Positions 55,330-63,340 of a stretch of DNA of 64,000 nt are shown here, piece after piece; position 1 is the first letter of the stretch; each line of letters begins with the position of its first letter. This stretch comes from an uncultured Clostridia bacterium (lineage in GTDB: Bacteria; Bacillota; Clostridia; TANB77; CAG-508): contig CANPVP010000005.1 in assembly GCA_947581825.1 (NCBI GenBank), positions 62,001-126,000 of the forward strand, given 5' to 3'. The notes under the pieces are model-generated. The model did no database searches. It was not told the DNA's origin and saw only the letters and a program-made list of their open reading frames with translations. The translations under genes were made by a program, and so were the position numbers.

Positions 55330-56121
55330 ATGAGGAACAAGAAACCAATCAACGTTTTGTTAATTGAAGATGATAAAACAGATTGTATAAACATGAAAAA
55401 TTATATAAATACAAGAGATGATGTAAAACTAATAAATATAGTAAACTCTCCAGAAAAGGCAATCGAATCAATAAAAACATACATTCCAGATGCAATAATT
55501 CTAGATATAGAATTAAATAATGGAGAAGGTTCTGGACTAGAAATTTTAAAATCAATGAAAAATCTAAATTTAGACTTCAAACCAGTAATTGTAATAACAA
55601 CAAATATATCATCAAAAACAGTATATACATATGCACATGAAAACGGTGTTGATATGATATTTCATAAACTAAAAGAAGATTATTCTCCAGATTTAGTAAT
55701 AAGAAACATATTATTGCTTAGTGAAATAAAAACAAATGAAAAAACAGAAAACAACATGATAGAAAAGCAGAGTGAAGGAGAATATAGAGAAAGAATATCA
55801 GAGAGAATAAATAGAGAATTGGATTTAATAGGAATAAGTTCACATCTTGTTGGAAGAAAATATATACATGATGTAATAATGTATTTGCTAGATGAAAAAG
55901 AAGAAAAAGAAAATGCATTTATATATTTAGCAAAGAAATACAAAAAAGGAAACAGTACAATAGGACGTTCAATACAAACTGCAATAGAACATGCATGGAG
56001 AAAATCATCAATAGAAGATTTGCAAAAATACTATACAGCAGTAGTAAATTATAATACAGGAGTTCCAAAGCCAACAGAATTTATATATTATTACGTAGAT
56101 AAAATAAAAAAGACAATATAG
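55330..56121 (+). CDS. Spo0A-like response regulator
   Basis: 263 residues. Receiver domain (about 1-125) with acidic pocket IEDDKTD, phospho-acceptor Asp in AIILDIELN, VITTN and Lys in FHKLK. The C-terminal domain (about 150-263) is like the Spo0A effector: ISSHLVGRKYIHDVIMYLL, YKKGNSTIGRSIQTAIEHAW and TGVPKPTEFIYYYVDK. It is shorter and more divergent than housekeeping Spo0A, so it is probably a paralogue paired with the kinase at 56558. It ends at a terminator. Confidence 0.88.
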   Translation: MRNKKPINVLLIEDDKTDCINMKNYINTRDDVKLINIVNSPEKAIESIKTYIPDAIILDIELNNGEGSGLEILKSMKNLNLDFKPVIVITTNISSKTVYTYAHENGVDMIFHKLKEDYSPDLVIRNILLLSEIKTNEKTENNMIEKQSEGEYRERISERINRELDLIGISSHLVGRKYIHDVIMYLLDEKEEKENAFIYLAKKYKKGNSTIGRSIQTAIEHAWRKSSIEDLQKYYTAVVNYNTGVPKPTEFIYYYVDKIKKTI

Positions 56122-56160
56122 TAAATTAATTATAATTGCTCAAACATTTTAAATCACGAA

Positions 56161-56197
56161 ACTACTTAAACAAAAAGGTTTAAGTAGTATTTTTTTA
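56161..56197 (+). terminator. Intrinsic terminator after the response regulator
   Basis: ACTACTTAAAC pairs with GTTTAAGTAGT, followed by ATTTTTTT. Confidence 0.9.
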
Positions 56198-56247
56198 TTG
56201 TAGGAAAATTTTACATAAAATTTTTCAATGAAGAGAGGTGATTTAGG

Positions 56248-56301
56248 ATGTCTTGGTGGGATGAGTTAATGGAATATATAAAAAGAACTTTTGGAAGATA
56301 A
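56248..56301 (+). CDS. 17-residue peptide ORF upstream of the sensor kinase
   Basis: ATG 56248 with ribosome binding site AGAGAGGTGATTTAGG encodes MSWWDELMEYIKRTFGR, an amphipathic peptide. Its site is stronger than that of many genes here, and it sits between a response regulator and an AgrC-like kinase. It could be a signal peptide precursor, a leader peptide or a membrane-active peptide. No exporter or AgrB gene is adjacent. Confidence 0.55.
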   Translation: MSWWDELMEYIKRTFGR

Positions 56302-56354
56302 TAAAAGTAAATTTTTAAAAAATTATATTTCCTTATGGATTTTGTGTGGGGGGT

Positions 56355-56473
56355 GGCGTCCTCGACGACCCGTAATTTGTGGAACTCATAGAGATGTTAA
56401 TTTTTCACTATTTTATAATTAGTATAGATTAACATCTCTATAAGTTTTATTTTTTCGGGTTGTCGAGGACGCC
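56355..56473 (+). promoter_or_regulatory. Nested hairpins (attenuator-like) upstream of the sensor kinase
   Basis: Outer stem GGCGTCCTCGACGACCCG (56355-56372) with CGGGTTGTCGAGGACGCC (56456-56473), one G-U. Inner stem 56383-56401 with 56428-56446, one mismatch, followed by TTATTTTTT, so the inner hairpin is an intrinsic terminator held inside the outer one. The G+C-rich outer stem stands out in this A+T-rich DNA. Confidence 0.75.
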
Positions 56474-56557
56474 GACTCCTACATATATTATAGACAATAT
56501 TATATTTTTATTGATTATTTGTATAACGTAAAATATAATAAAAAAGAGGTTAAAAAT

Positions 56558-58030
56558 ATGATAGAAGGTTTAATGATTACATTTGTAAAAACATTTTTTA
56601 TGAATTTATGTATAACATATTCATATATCAAGATAAAAGATTATAAAAATTTAAATAAGGAAAATATAATAAAAATACTATTATTAAACATATTAATTTG
56701 TATAGGATATTCCATATTATATGAAAATATTTGTTTATATATTCGACCAATATTTATGAATTTTATCTGTTATGCTATACATTTGTTAGGATTCTCTATA
56801 CTAATAAATGACCTTGACAGAAGTTTTTATATAGTTATGCTAATGTCTATGTGCTTTCCTTTTGCAGCATTTTTTATAGCGTCGATAATATCATTCTATA
56901 TAACAAGATTTCAAATATTTGGCAATATAATAAATACAGTAATTGAATATTTATTGATAGGAATAATACAATTTGGGGTAATATATAATTTCTTTAAGAT
57001 TAAAAGATTTAAAGATGGATTTCTATTTGTTAAAGATAGAAATTTATCTAAATATATTAATGCACTTAGTATAATATTAAGTATATTAATTGTGATATTT
57101 ATCATATATACTACTAGTCAAAATAGATTAAGAAGTAATGTAACGTTTGCTTTTATAGTACTAGCTGTAGTGCTGATTATATATTTAATAAAAAGAAGTA
57201 TTAATTTGAACTACAAATCCAAAATGAAAGATAGAACTGTTGAATATTTAAATGAACAATTGAAAGAAAAAGATAAAATTATAGAAAATCTAAAAACAGA
57301 TTTAGATAAAACTCTAAAAATTAATCACAAATACAATCATAGAATTTCAGCAATGGAAAGAGCAATAGTAAAAGCAAAATTTAATGAAGAATTTGCAGAA
57401 GAAAACAATGAAATCATCAATCTAGTAAAAGAATTAGCAAAAGATTATAAAAACGAAACTTTTGAAGCAGAATCAAAATTGCCCAAAACCAATGTATTCA
57501 GTATAGACAATATATTAGAATATATGGCAAATAAAGCAAAAAATGATAACATAGAATTTCAAGTAGATGTCAAATGTAATATAAAAGATTTAATAACGAA
57601 TATTGTAAACCAAAGTAAGATAGCTACTTTATTAGCTGACCACATTAATGATGCAATAATAGCCATAAATTATAGCGAAAATGAATTGCGTAAAATACTA
57701 GTAGTGTTTGATAAAATAGATGATATATACGAGATAAAAATTTATGATACAGGTATAGAATTTGAAATAGAAACATTACTAAAACTTGGAAAAGAGCAAG
57801 TAACAACACATAAAGATAGTGGCGGTACTGGAATAGGTTTTATGACTACATTTGAAACTTTAAAAGAAAGCAAAGGTAGTTTGATTATAGAAGAAGATAA
57901 TTCAGAAAATTATTCAAAAGCAATAATAATAAAATTTGACAATAAGTGCGAATATAAAATTCGTTCGTACAGAGCAGATGAAATAATAGAACAAAATAAA
58001 AACAGTAATATAATTATAGAAAAAATATAA
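56558..58030 (+). CDS. AgrC-like sensor histidine kinase (GHKL, SpoOB-type helix)
   Basis: 490 residues from ATG 56558 behind AAGAGGT. Six or seven membrane segments (about 1-225), a coiled-coil linker, a phospho-acceptor His in NHKYNHRISAME, and a GHKL ATPase with NHIN-like DHINDAIIAIN (N box), DTGIEFEIE and GGTGIGFMTTFETLKESKGSL (G boxes). This resembles AgrC/peptide-sensing kinases. Together with the Spo0A-like regulator and the 17-residue peptide it suggests a peptide-responsive two-component system. Confidence 0.87.
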   Translation: MIEGLMITFVKTFFMNLCITYSYIKIKDYKNLNKENIIKILLLNILICIGYSILYENICLYIRPIFMNFICYAIHLLGFSILINDLDRSFYIVMLMSMCFPFAAFFIASIISFYITRFQIFGNIINTVIEYLLIGIIQFGVIYNFFKIKRFKDGFLFVKDRNLSKYINALSIILSILIVIFIIYTTSQNRLRSNVTFAFIVLAVVLIIYLIKRSINLNYKSKMKDRTVEYLNEQLKEKDKIIENLKTDLDKTLKINHKYNHRISAMERAIVKAKFNEEFAEENNEIINLVKELAKDYKNETFEAESKLPKTNVFSIDNILEYMANKAKNDNIEFQVDVKCNIKDLITNIVNQSKIATLLADHINDAIIAINYSENELRKILVVFDKIDDIYEIKIYDTGIEFEIETLLKLGKEQVTTHKDSGGTGIGFMTTFETLKESKGSLIIEEDNSENYSKAIIIKFDNKCEYKIRSYRADEIIEQNKNSNIIIEKI

Positions 58031-58031
58031 T

Positions 58032-58068
58032 AAAAAGGAGATGAAACTTTAGATATCATCTCTTTTTG
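58032..58068. terminator. Bidirectional terminator
   Basis: AAAAGGAGATGA pairs with TCATCTCTTTTT between the kinase and the convergent VanW gene. Confidence 0.75.
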
Positions 58069-58083
58069 CTTTGGATAAGTAGG

Positions 58084-58716
58084 TTACTTTAACTCATAAA
58101 TTTCTACTTTAACTTTTTTATTTTCTACTTTAGTGTAAATCTTTATAGGAAATTCAGAATTGTTTTTAAATTTAAAATCAGCAGTTCCTTTGTTTACAGA
58201 AGCATCTTTACCTTTAGGAACGTATGCTACATCATCACTATGAGGATGACGTTCTACTACTTCAAATTTATCTTCATCTTTTAAAACAGCATTATAAATA
58301 GTGCTAGAAATCTGACAAATTCCACCACCTAAAGCTTGAATTTTTTCTCCATCACCATCTAAAGCTTCAGCTTCTTTATAACCTTTTTCTTTTGAAGTAT
58401 CTTTTACTATATTCCAGAAAGAAAAAGTTTTACCAGGTTCAATAATAGTACCATTAATTTCATCGCAAGCAAGCTTAATATTAGTATTTCTATTCTTGTC
58501 AGAGCCTAATAATTTTGTTGAAAATTTAGATACTAAAATTTCTTCGTATGATGGCTCTACAGTTTCATTATTTGAAAGATGAGAAACATTATATTCTGAA
58601 TTTGGTTTAGAATTATTATTAGAACAACCATATAGAGAAAATGTGAAAAATACAAGTAATAGAATAAGAAACAATCTTCTAACTATAATATTTATTTTAA
58701 ATTTAGATAAATTCAT
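58084..58716 (-). CDS. VanW family lipoprotein
   Basis: About 210 residues from ATG 58716 behind AAAGGAGATC. Signal segment (about 10-28) ends FSLYGCSNN, a possible lipobox Cys. The VanW domain shows NTNIKLACDEINGTIIEPGKTFSFWNIV, ALGGGICQISSTIYNAVL and ERHPHSDDVAYVPKGKDASV. VanW proteins occur with vancomycin-resistance and cell-wall loci; biochemical role unknown. No van genes are adjacent. Confidence 0.88.
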   Translation of the reverse strand: MNLSKFKINIIVRRLFLILLLVFFTFSLYGCSNNNSKPNSEYNVSHLSNNETVEPSYEEILVSKFSTKLLGSDKNRNTNIKLACDEINGTIIEPGKTFSFWNIVKDTSKEKGYKEAEALDGDGEKIQALGGGICQISSTIYNAVLKDEDKFEVVERHPHSDDVAYVPKGKDASVNKGTADFKFKNNSEFPIKIYTKVENKKVKVEIYELK

Positions 58717-58860
58717 GTTTATTAGATCTCCTTTCAAATATATAAATATTTTTTGAAATATTAAAAAAAATATACAAAAAACAAAAATAAAAGGTTTTAA
58801 AAGTTTATATAATATGTTAAAATTACAATATTATTAATGCTTATAGAGAGGTTGAGAAAA

Positions 58861-59923
58861 ATGAAACTTTTAATGCATACTTGCTGTGCACCTTGTAGTG
58901 TGTATTGTATAGATAAATTAAGAGAAGAAGGAATAGAGCCAACATTATATTGGTATAATCCTAATATTCATCCATATATGGAATACAAAGCTAGAAGAGA
59001 CACTTTAAAACAATATTCAGAAATGATAAATATAAAAGCGATATTTGAAGAAGAATATGGCTTAAAAGAATTTTGTAAAAATGTTATAAACGATTTGGAA
59101 AATAGATGTAGCAATTATTGTTATAGAGTACGATTAGAGCAAACAGCAAAATATGCAAAAGAAAATGGATATGATGCAATAACAACAACATTATTTGTAA
59201 GTCCATACCAAAAACATGATGTTATAAAAGAAATATTAAAAGAAATTGCAGAAAAATATGAATTAGAATTTGTTTATAGAGATTTTAGAGAAGGTTTTAG
59301 ACAAGGGCAAAATAAAGCAAGAGAATTAGGTTTGTATATGCAAAAGTATTGTGGATGTGTATTTTCAGAGGAAAATTCAAATTATGACCACATTATTTCT
59401 GATAAGAAACTCCAAATTCATGAAAATAAAATAACGGAGCGAAAAATTAGATTAAATTGGAAAGTACCAAATTTAGAATTAAAACCATATAAAAATGGGA
59501 ATAAAAAACAAATTGAGTTTATCTATGATTTAAAAAAGGAAGTTTATCAAAAATATGTAGAAGAAATTTATGGAGAATGGAATGAAGAAATCCAAAAAAA
59601 ACTATTTGATAAATTTATGAAAGAAAATTCAAAGAATATAGAACTTATATACCTAAAAGATGAATTAGTCCGGATTTTACAACGGAAAAGAAATAGAGAA
59701 TAATACTTTTGAAATAGGCAATATTTGTATAAAACCAGAGTATCAAAACAAAGGAATTGGAACAGCAATATTAAAAGAAATTATATTTGAGAACAAAGGT
59801 GAAAATATAAAATTACAAGCATTTAAATTAAATGAAAGAGCAATTAAGTTATATGAAAAAATGGAGTTTGAAAAAACAGATGAAAATAACACACATTACA
59901 TATATATAAAATATTTAAGGTAA
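58861..59923 (+). CDS. queH: Epoxyqueuosine reductase QueH fused to a GNAT domain, +1 shift at CGG
   Basis: 353 residues if a +1 shift occurs at CGG 59671-59673. The N-terminal QueH domain (about 1-190) carries MHTCCAPCSVYC, RCSNYCYRVRLEQTA, TTTLFVSPYQKHD and YCGCVFSEEN; it makes queuosine from epoxyqueuosine using these Cys. Residues about 200-353 are a GNAT acetyltransferase whose core lies after the shift: GFYNGKEI, FEIGNICIKPEYQNKGIGTAILKEI (acetyl-CoA loop) and NERAIKLYEKMEFEKT. In frame 0 the protein ends ILQRKRNRE and loses the acetyltransferase core. Start ATG 58861 behind GAGAGGTTGAG. Next gene begins 12 bases after the shifted stop. Confidence 0.88.
59671..59673 (+). other. +1 frameshift site: GTC-C-GGA in queH-GNAT
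   Basis: TTA GTC CGG ATT in frame 0; skipping C gives TTA GTC GGA TTT TAC AAC GGA, Val-Gly-Phe-Tyr-Asn-Gly, and opens the GNAT core through to 59923. Confidence 0.85.
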
Positions 59924-59935
59924 GGAGGAGAATTC

Positions 59936-60550
59936 ATGATATTAAAAAATAAGTTAGGCTTAGATAATGAAGTAGAACTTGCTAAAGAGGAAGAAAGAAT
60001 AACAAAATTAAAAGCAATAGAATTATTTGAAACTGGAAAATTAGATGAATTTGAAATTGGAACTTTTCAAGGTTTATCTCAAATTCATAAATATTTATTT
60101 GAAGATATATATGAATTTGCAGGGAAAATAAGGACAGAAAATATTTCCAAAAACAACTTTAGATTTGCATCAGCAATGTATTTAAAAGAGGCTTTAAGAA
60201 AAATAGATAATATGCCACAATCAAATTTTGATGAAATTATAGAAAAATATGTTGAAATGAATATTGCTCATCCTTTTAGAGAAGGAAACGGAAGAAGTAC
60301 AAGAATTTGGCTAGATATGATTTTAAAAAAGAAACTTGGTAAAGTTGTTGATTGGAGCAAAATAGATAAAGAAGACTATTTGTTAGCTATGGAAAGAAGT
60401 CCAATTAAAAATACAGAAATAAAGTTTTTGTTACAAGGGGCATTAACTGAAAAAACAAATGATAGAGAGGTTTACATGAAAGGCATTGATGCAAGTTATA
60501 GATATGAAGGATATAATTTGTATAAAACAGAAGATTTAAAAATTAATTAA
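59936..60550 (+). CDS. Fic family protein (AMP-transferase type)
   Basis: 204 residues. Complete Fic motif [13 protein letters not shown] with catalytic His, preceded by [19 protein letters not shown] (flap) and [14 protein letters not shown]. It should transfer AMP to protein hydroxyls. No clear inhibitory S/T-xxxE-G/N helix is visible in the N-terminal part, nor an adjacent antitoxin. AAGGAGGAG precedes the ATG. First gene of a short cluster with a DUF1016 remnant and rhuM, families that often sit on defence or mobile islands. Confidence 0.9.
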   Translation: MILKNKLGLDNEVELAKEEERITKLKAIELFETGKLDEFEIGTFQGLSQIHKYLFEDIYEFAGKIRTENISKNNFRFASAMYLKEALRKIDNMPQSNFDEIIEKYVEMNIAHPFREGNGRSTRIWLDMILKKKLGKVVDWSKIDKEDYLLAMERSPIKNTEIKFLLQGALTEKTNDREVYMKGIDASYRYEGYNLYKTEDLKIN

Positions 60551-60572
60551 TGGGGTCTTAATCGTCTACTGC

Positions 60573-60603
60573 AGAGGAAAAAAGGTATCAAAAGCAGATA
60601 GAA
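60573..60603 (+). repeat. Direct repeat copy 1 (pair with 62172-62203)
   Basis: GAGGAAAAAAGGTATCAAAAGCAGATAGAAAAA here and nearly the same at 62172. In one frame it reads EERYQKQIEK, so both may be remnants of one duplicated coding segment. Confidence 0.7.
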
Positions 60604-60611
60604 AAAGATAA

Positions 60612-61010
60612 AAAAATGAAATTGTCGCTCCACTGGTGAGACAAATTAGTTGGACACATAATGTTATGATATTAGGAGCTACTAAGACTATGGAAGAAAA
60701 AGAATTTTATATACGAATGTGTATAAAAAATAATTATTCCAAAAGAGAATTAGATAGACAAATTAGCAGTGGATACTTTCATAGATATATGTTATCAGAT
60801 GGAAAAGCAAATCAAAGTTTAACAAAAGCTACTGGAGAAGAGGATTATCCAAATACAAGAATATTAGATACTTATAGTTTAGAATTTTTGGACTTACCAA
60901 ATTCACCAACTATGGTATCACAATATACTTTAAAATTAATTGATAAAAAACTTTTGGAGAATAAATTGAAAGAAATAAGTGATATGGTAGAAGAAAATAA
61001 TAAAAAGTAA
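60612..61010 (+). pseudogene. DUF1016 (YhcG-type) remnant lacking the nuclease domain
   Basis: The frame from about 60612 reads IVAPLVRQISWTHNVMIL, TMEEKEFYIRMCIKNNYSKRELDRQI and DTYSLEFLDLP, the DUF1016 N-terminal domain. Then it goes directly into SPTMVSQYTLKLIDKKLLE, the usual C-terminal end. The PD-(D/E)XK nuclease middle is missing, and the N-terminus is cut off by an upstream stop with no good start (the best is GTG 60636). I read this as an internally deleted remnant rather than a CGG shift; no CGG is present. Confidence 0.7.
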
Positions 61011-61091
61011 AAATAATGTGGGTTTAAGTGTATTTTCAGAGGAAGAAAGAAATATTTCTGAAGAACAAGAATTTGAAAGGAGAAATGTTTA

Positions 61092-62148
61092 TTGAAAAAA
61101 GAAAAAAATACTAAAACAACTATTCGTTCTAGTGCGGCAGAATATTTAACTTATGTAGCAGCAATAGGAGACAATCCAGAATCTATAGAAGTTAGGTATG
61201 AAGATGAAAACATTTGGCTTACACAAAAAATGTTAGCTACTTTATATGATGTAAATGTAGCAACTATTAATGAGCATATATCAAATATTTATAAAGATAA
61301 AGAACTTGAAAAAGATTCAACTATTAGGAAATTCCTAACAGTTCAAAAAGAAGGCAATAGAGAGGTTTCAAGAAATATTGCACATTATAATCTTCAAATG
61401 ATAATTGCTATCGGATTTAAAGTAGATAATGAAAGAGCAATACAATTTAGAAAATGGGCAAACCAAATAGTGAAAGATTATACAATAAAAGGTTGGGTAA
61501 TGGATGACGAAAGACTAAAAAATGGTGGTTCCATTTTAACAGAAAAATATTTTGAAGAGCAATTAGAGCGTATAAGAGAAATTAGAATGTCAGAAAGAAA
61601 ATTTTATCAAAAAATAACTGATATTTATGCAACTTCAATAGACTATGATAAAACAGCAAAATCAACAGTTCGATTTTTTACTTCAGTACAGAACAAGTTA
61701 CATTATGCAGTATCGCGGAAATACAGCCGCAGAGATTATTTATAATAGAGCAGACCATAAAAAAGAAAATATGGGATTAACTACTTGGGAAGGAGCACCA
61801 AGTAGCAAAATACATAAATATGATGTAGTTGTTGCTAAAAACTATTTATCAGAAAACGAAATTGCACAGTTAGAAAGAATGGTATCAGCTTATTTAGATT
61901 TAGCAGAGATGCAAGCAATTAGACATATCCCTATGACAATGGAAGACTGGGAAAAAAGGCTAAATGGATTTTTAACATTATGGGATCATGAGATTTTAAA
62001 GGATAATGGAAAAATATCAGCAGAAATGGCAAAATTGCATGCAGAAACTGAATTTGAAAAATACAGAATTATACAAGATCAAATTTATATTTCAGATTTT
62101 GATGAACTTTTGATGCAATCAAAAGATATAAACAATAATAAAAAATAA
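61092..62148 (+). CDS. rhuM: RhuM family virulence/defence-associated protein, +1 shift at CGG
   Basis: 351 residues if a +1 shift occurs at CGG 61716-61718. N-terminal DNA-binding-like part VRYEDENIWLTQKMLATLYDVNVATINEHI, then STIRKFLTVQKEGNREVSR, YNLQMIIAIGFKVDNERAIQFRKWA; the central FTSVQNKLHYAVSGNTAAEI and NMGLTTWEG blocks span the shift. TTG start 61092 behind AAAGGAG. Frame 0 stops nine codons after CGG (KYSRRDYL), removing the conserved second half. RhuM proteins are common on islands; function not established. Confidence 0.87.
61716..61718 (+). other. +1 frameshift site: TCG-C-GGA in rhuM
   Basis: GCA GTA TCG CGG AAA in frame 0; skipping C gives TCG GGA AAT ACA GCC GCA GAG, Ser-Gly-Asn-Thr-Ala-Ala-Glu, matching the family's G-[HN]-TAAE block. 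Confidence 0.87.
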
Positions 62149-62171
62149 AAGTGTGGTCATAATGTGCAATC

Positions 62172-62203
62172 CAAGAGGAAGAAAGGTATCAAAAGCAGAT
62201 AGA
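62172..62203 (+). repeat. Direct repeat copy 2
   Basis: Second copy of the 60573 repeat. The rest of the 62149-62544 gap has no gene I can support: A+T-rich, a few short T-runs, no clear hairpin. Confidence 0.7.
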
Positions 62204-62544
62204 AAAATGAGGGGTTAAGTGTATTATTTAGATGAAAAAAAGCCGTTAAATACATAATATTATTAAAAATATATGCAAAAGCAGTCAAAAAATGCCAAAA
62301 AAGGTTGAAAAATCTCTAAAAATATGAAATAATATACAATAGGTGTAAAAAGACATATAATCATTATATAGAAAGAGATTTAGAATCCGATATAGTCTTA
62401 ACATTAGATTGAAAAATAAAAACATTTAAGCTTGGCATAAATTAGTAGCAATAAAATTTATATATAACTATTCGAATAATTTATTTACAAACATTTGAAA
62501 CAAAAGAAAAAATGAGAATAAATAAAAAAACGGGAGGTATAAAT

Positions 62545-63273
62545 ATGAATATTGCAGTCATTTTTGCTGGTGGTGTTGGAAGTAGAATGAAAGTTATAGG
62601 AGGAACACCAAAGCAATTTTTAAATGTGCATGGAAAACCTATTATTATACACACATTAGAGAAATTCCAAGAAAATGAAAATATTGATGCAATTGTTATA
62701 TCATGCTTAAAAGAAAAAATAGATTATTGTTGGAATTTAGTTAAAAAATTTGATATAAGTAAAGTAAAAGATATTGTAGCAGGAGGAGAATGTGGACAAG
62801 AATCTATTTATAATGGATTAAAAGCTGCAAACAAATTAAAACAATCTGACAATGATATAGTTTTAATTCATGATGGGGTTAGACCATTGATAAATAATAA
62901 ATTAATAAATGATAATATAGAAAGTGTAAAAAAATATGGTTCAGCAATTACAACTGTTGAATGTAAAGAAACAATAATCTTTTCAGGAAATGAAAATGAA
63001 GTAGATAATGTTACAGATAGAAATATTTGTAGAGTAGCGAGAGCACCACAAAGTTTTCTATTAAAAGACATTTTTGAGGTACATAATAGAGCAATTCAAG
63101 ACGGTAATACTAATATGATTGATTCTTGTTGCTTAATGAAACTTTATAACAAAGATTTACATACTGTACCAGGTCAAAGTGATAATATAAAAATAACTAC
63201 ACCTGATGATTTTTATATGTTTAAGGCATTACTAGAAGCAAAAGAGAATTCTCAAATATTTGGCTTAAATTAA
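62545..63273 (+). CDS. IspD/TarI-type cytidylyltransferase
   Basis: 242 residues from ATG 62545 behind GGGAGGT. The nucleotidyltransferase signature is FAGGVGSRMKVIGGTPKQFL, then GKPIIIHTLEKF, IVAGGECGQESIYNGL, IHDGVRPL, RAPQSFLL and GQSDNIKITTPDD. Both IspD (methylerythritol phosphate) and TarI/Bcs1 (ribitol phosphate) share this core. The downstream SDR gene and the end-of-window location favour a ribitol- or other polyol-phosphate CDP-activation role for surface polymer synthesis, but IspD cannot be excluded. Confidence 0.85.
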   Translation: MNIAVIFAGGVGSRMKVIGGTPKQFLNVHGKPIIIHTLEKFQENENIDAIVISCLKEKIDYCWNLVKKFDISKVKDIVAGGECGQESIYNGLKAANKLKQSDNDIVLIHDGVRPLINNKLINDNIESVKKYGSAITTVECKETIIFSGNENEVDNVTDRNICRVARAPQSFLLKDIFEVHNRAIQDGNTNMIDSCCLMKLYNKDLHTVPGQSDNIKITTPDDFYMFKALLEAKENSQIFGLN

Positions 63274-63340
63274 TTAGAACGATTTTAGATTATATAAACC
63301 ATTAAATCTATTGATAGAGGAAGGAATGATTAATAATAAT

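Noticed and set aside
60541-60640. A seventh CGG-type shift joining the DUF1016 fragment
   Set aside because: No CGG is present; the fragment lacks a start and its nuclease domain, so it is a true remnant.
11872-61718. The six frameshifts as sequencing or assembly errors
   Set aside because: They are not in homopolymers, all share C before GGN in the same codon phase on both strands, and the rlmD case yields a precise ATGA overlap. Still cannot be excluded without reads.
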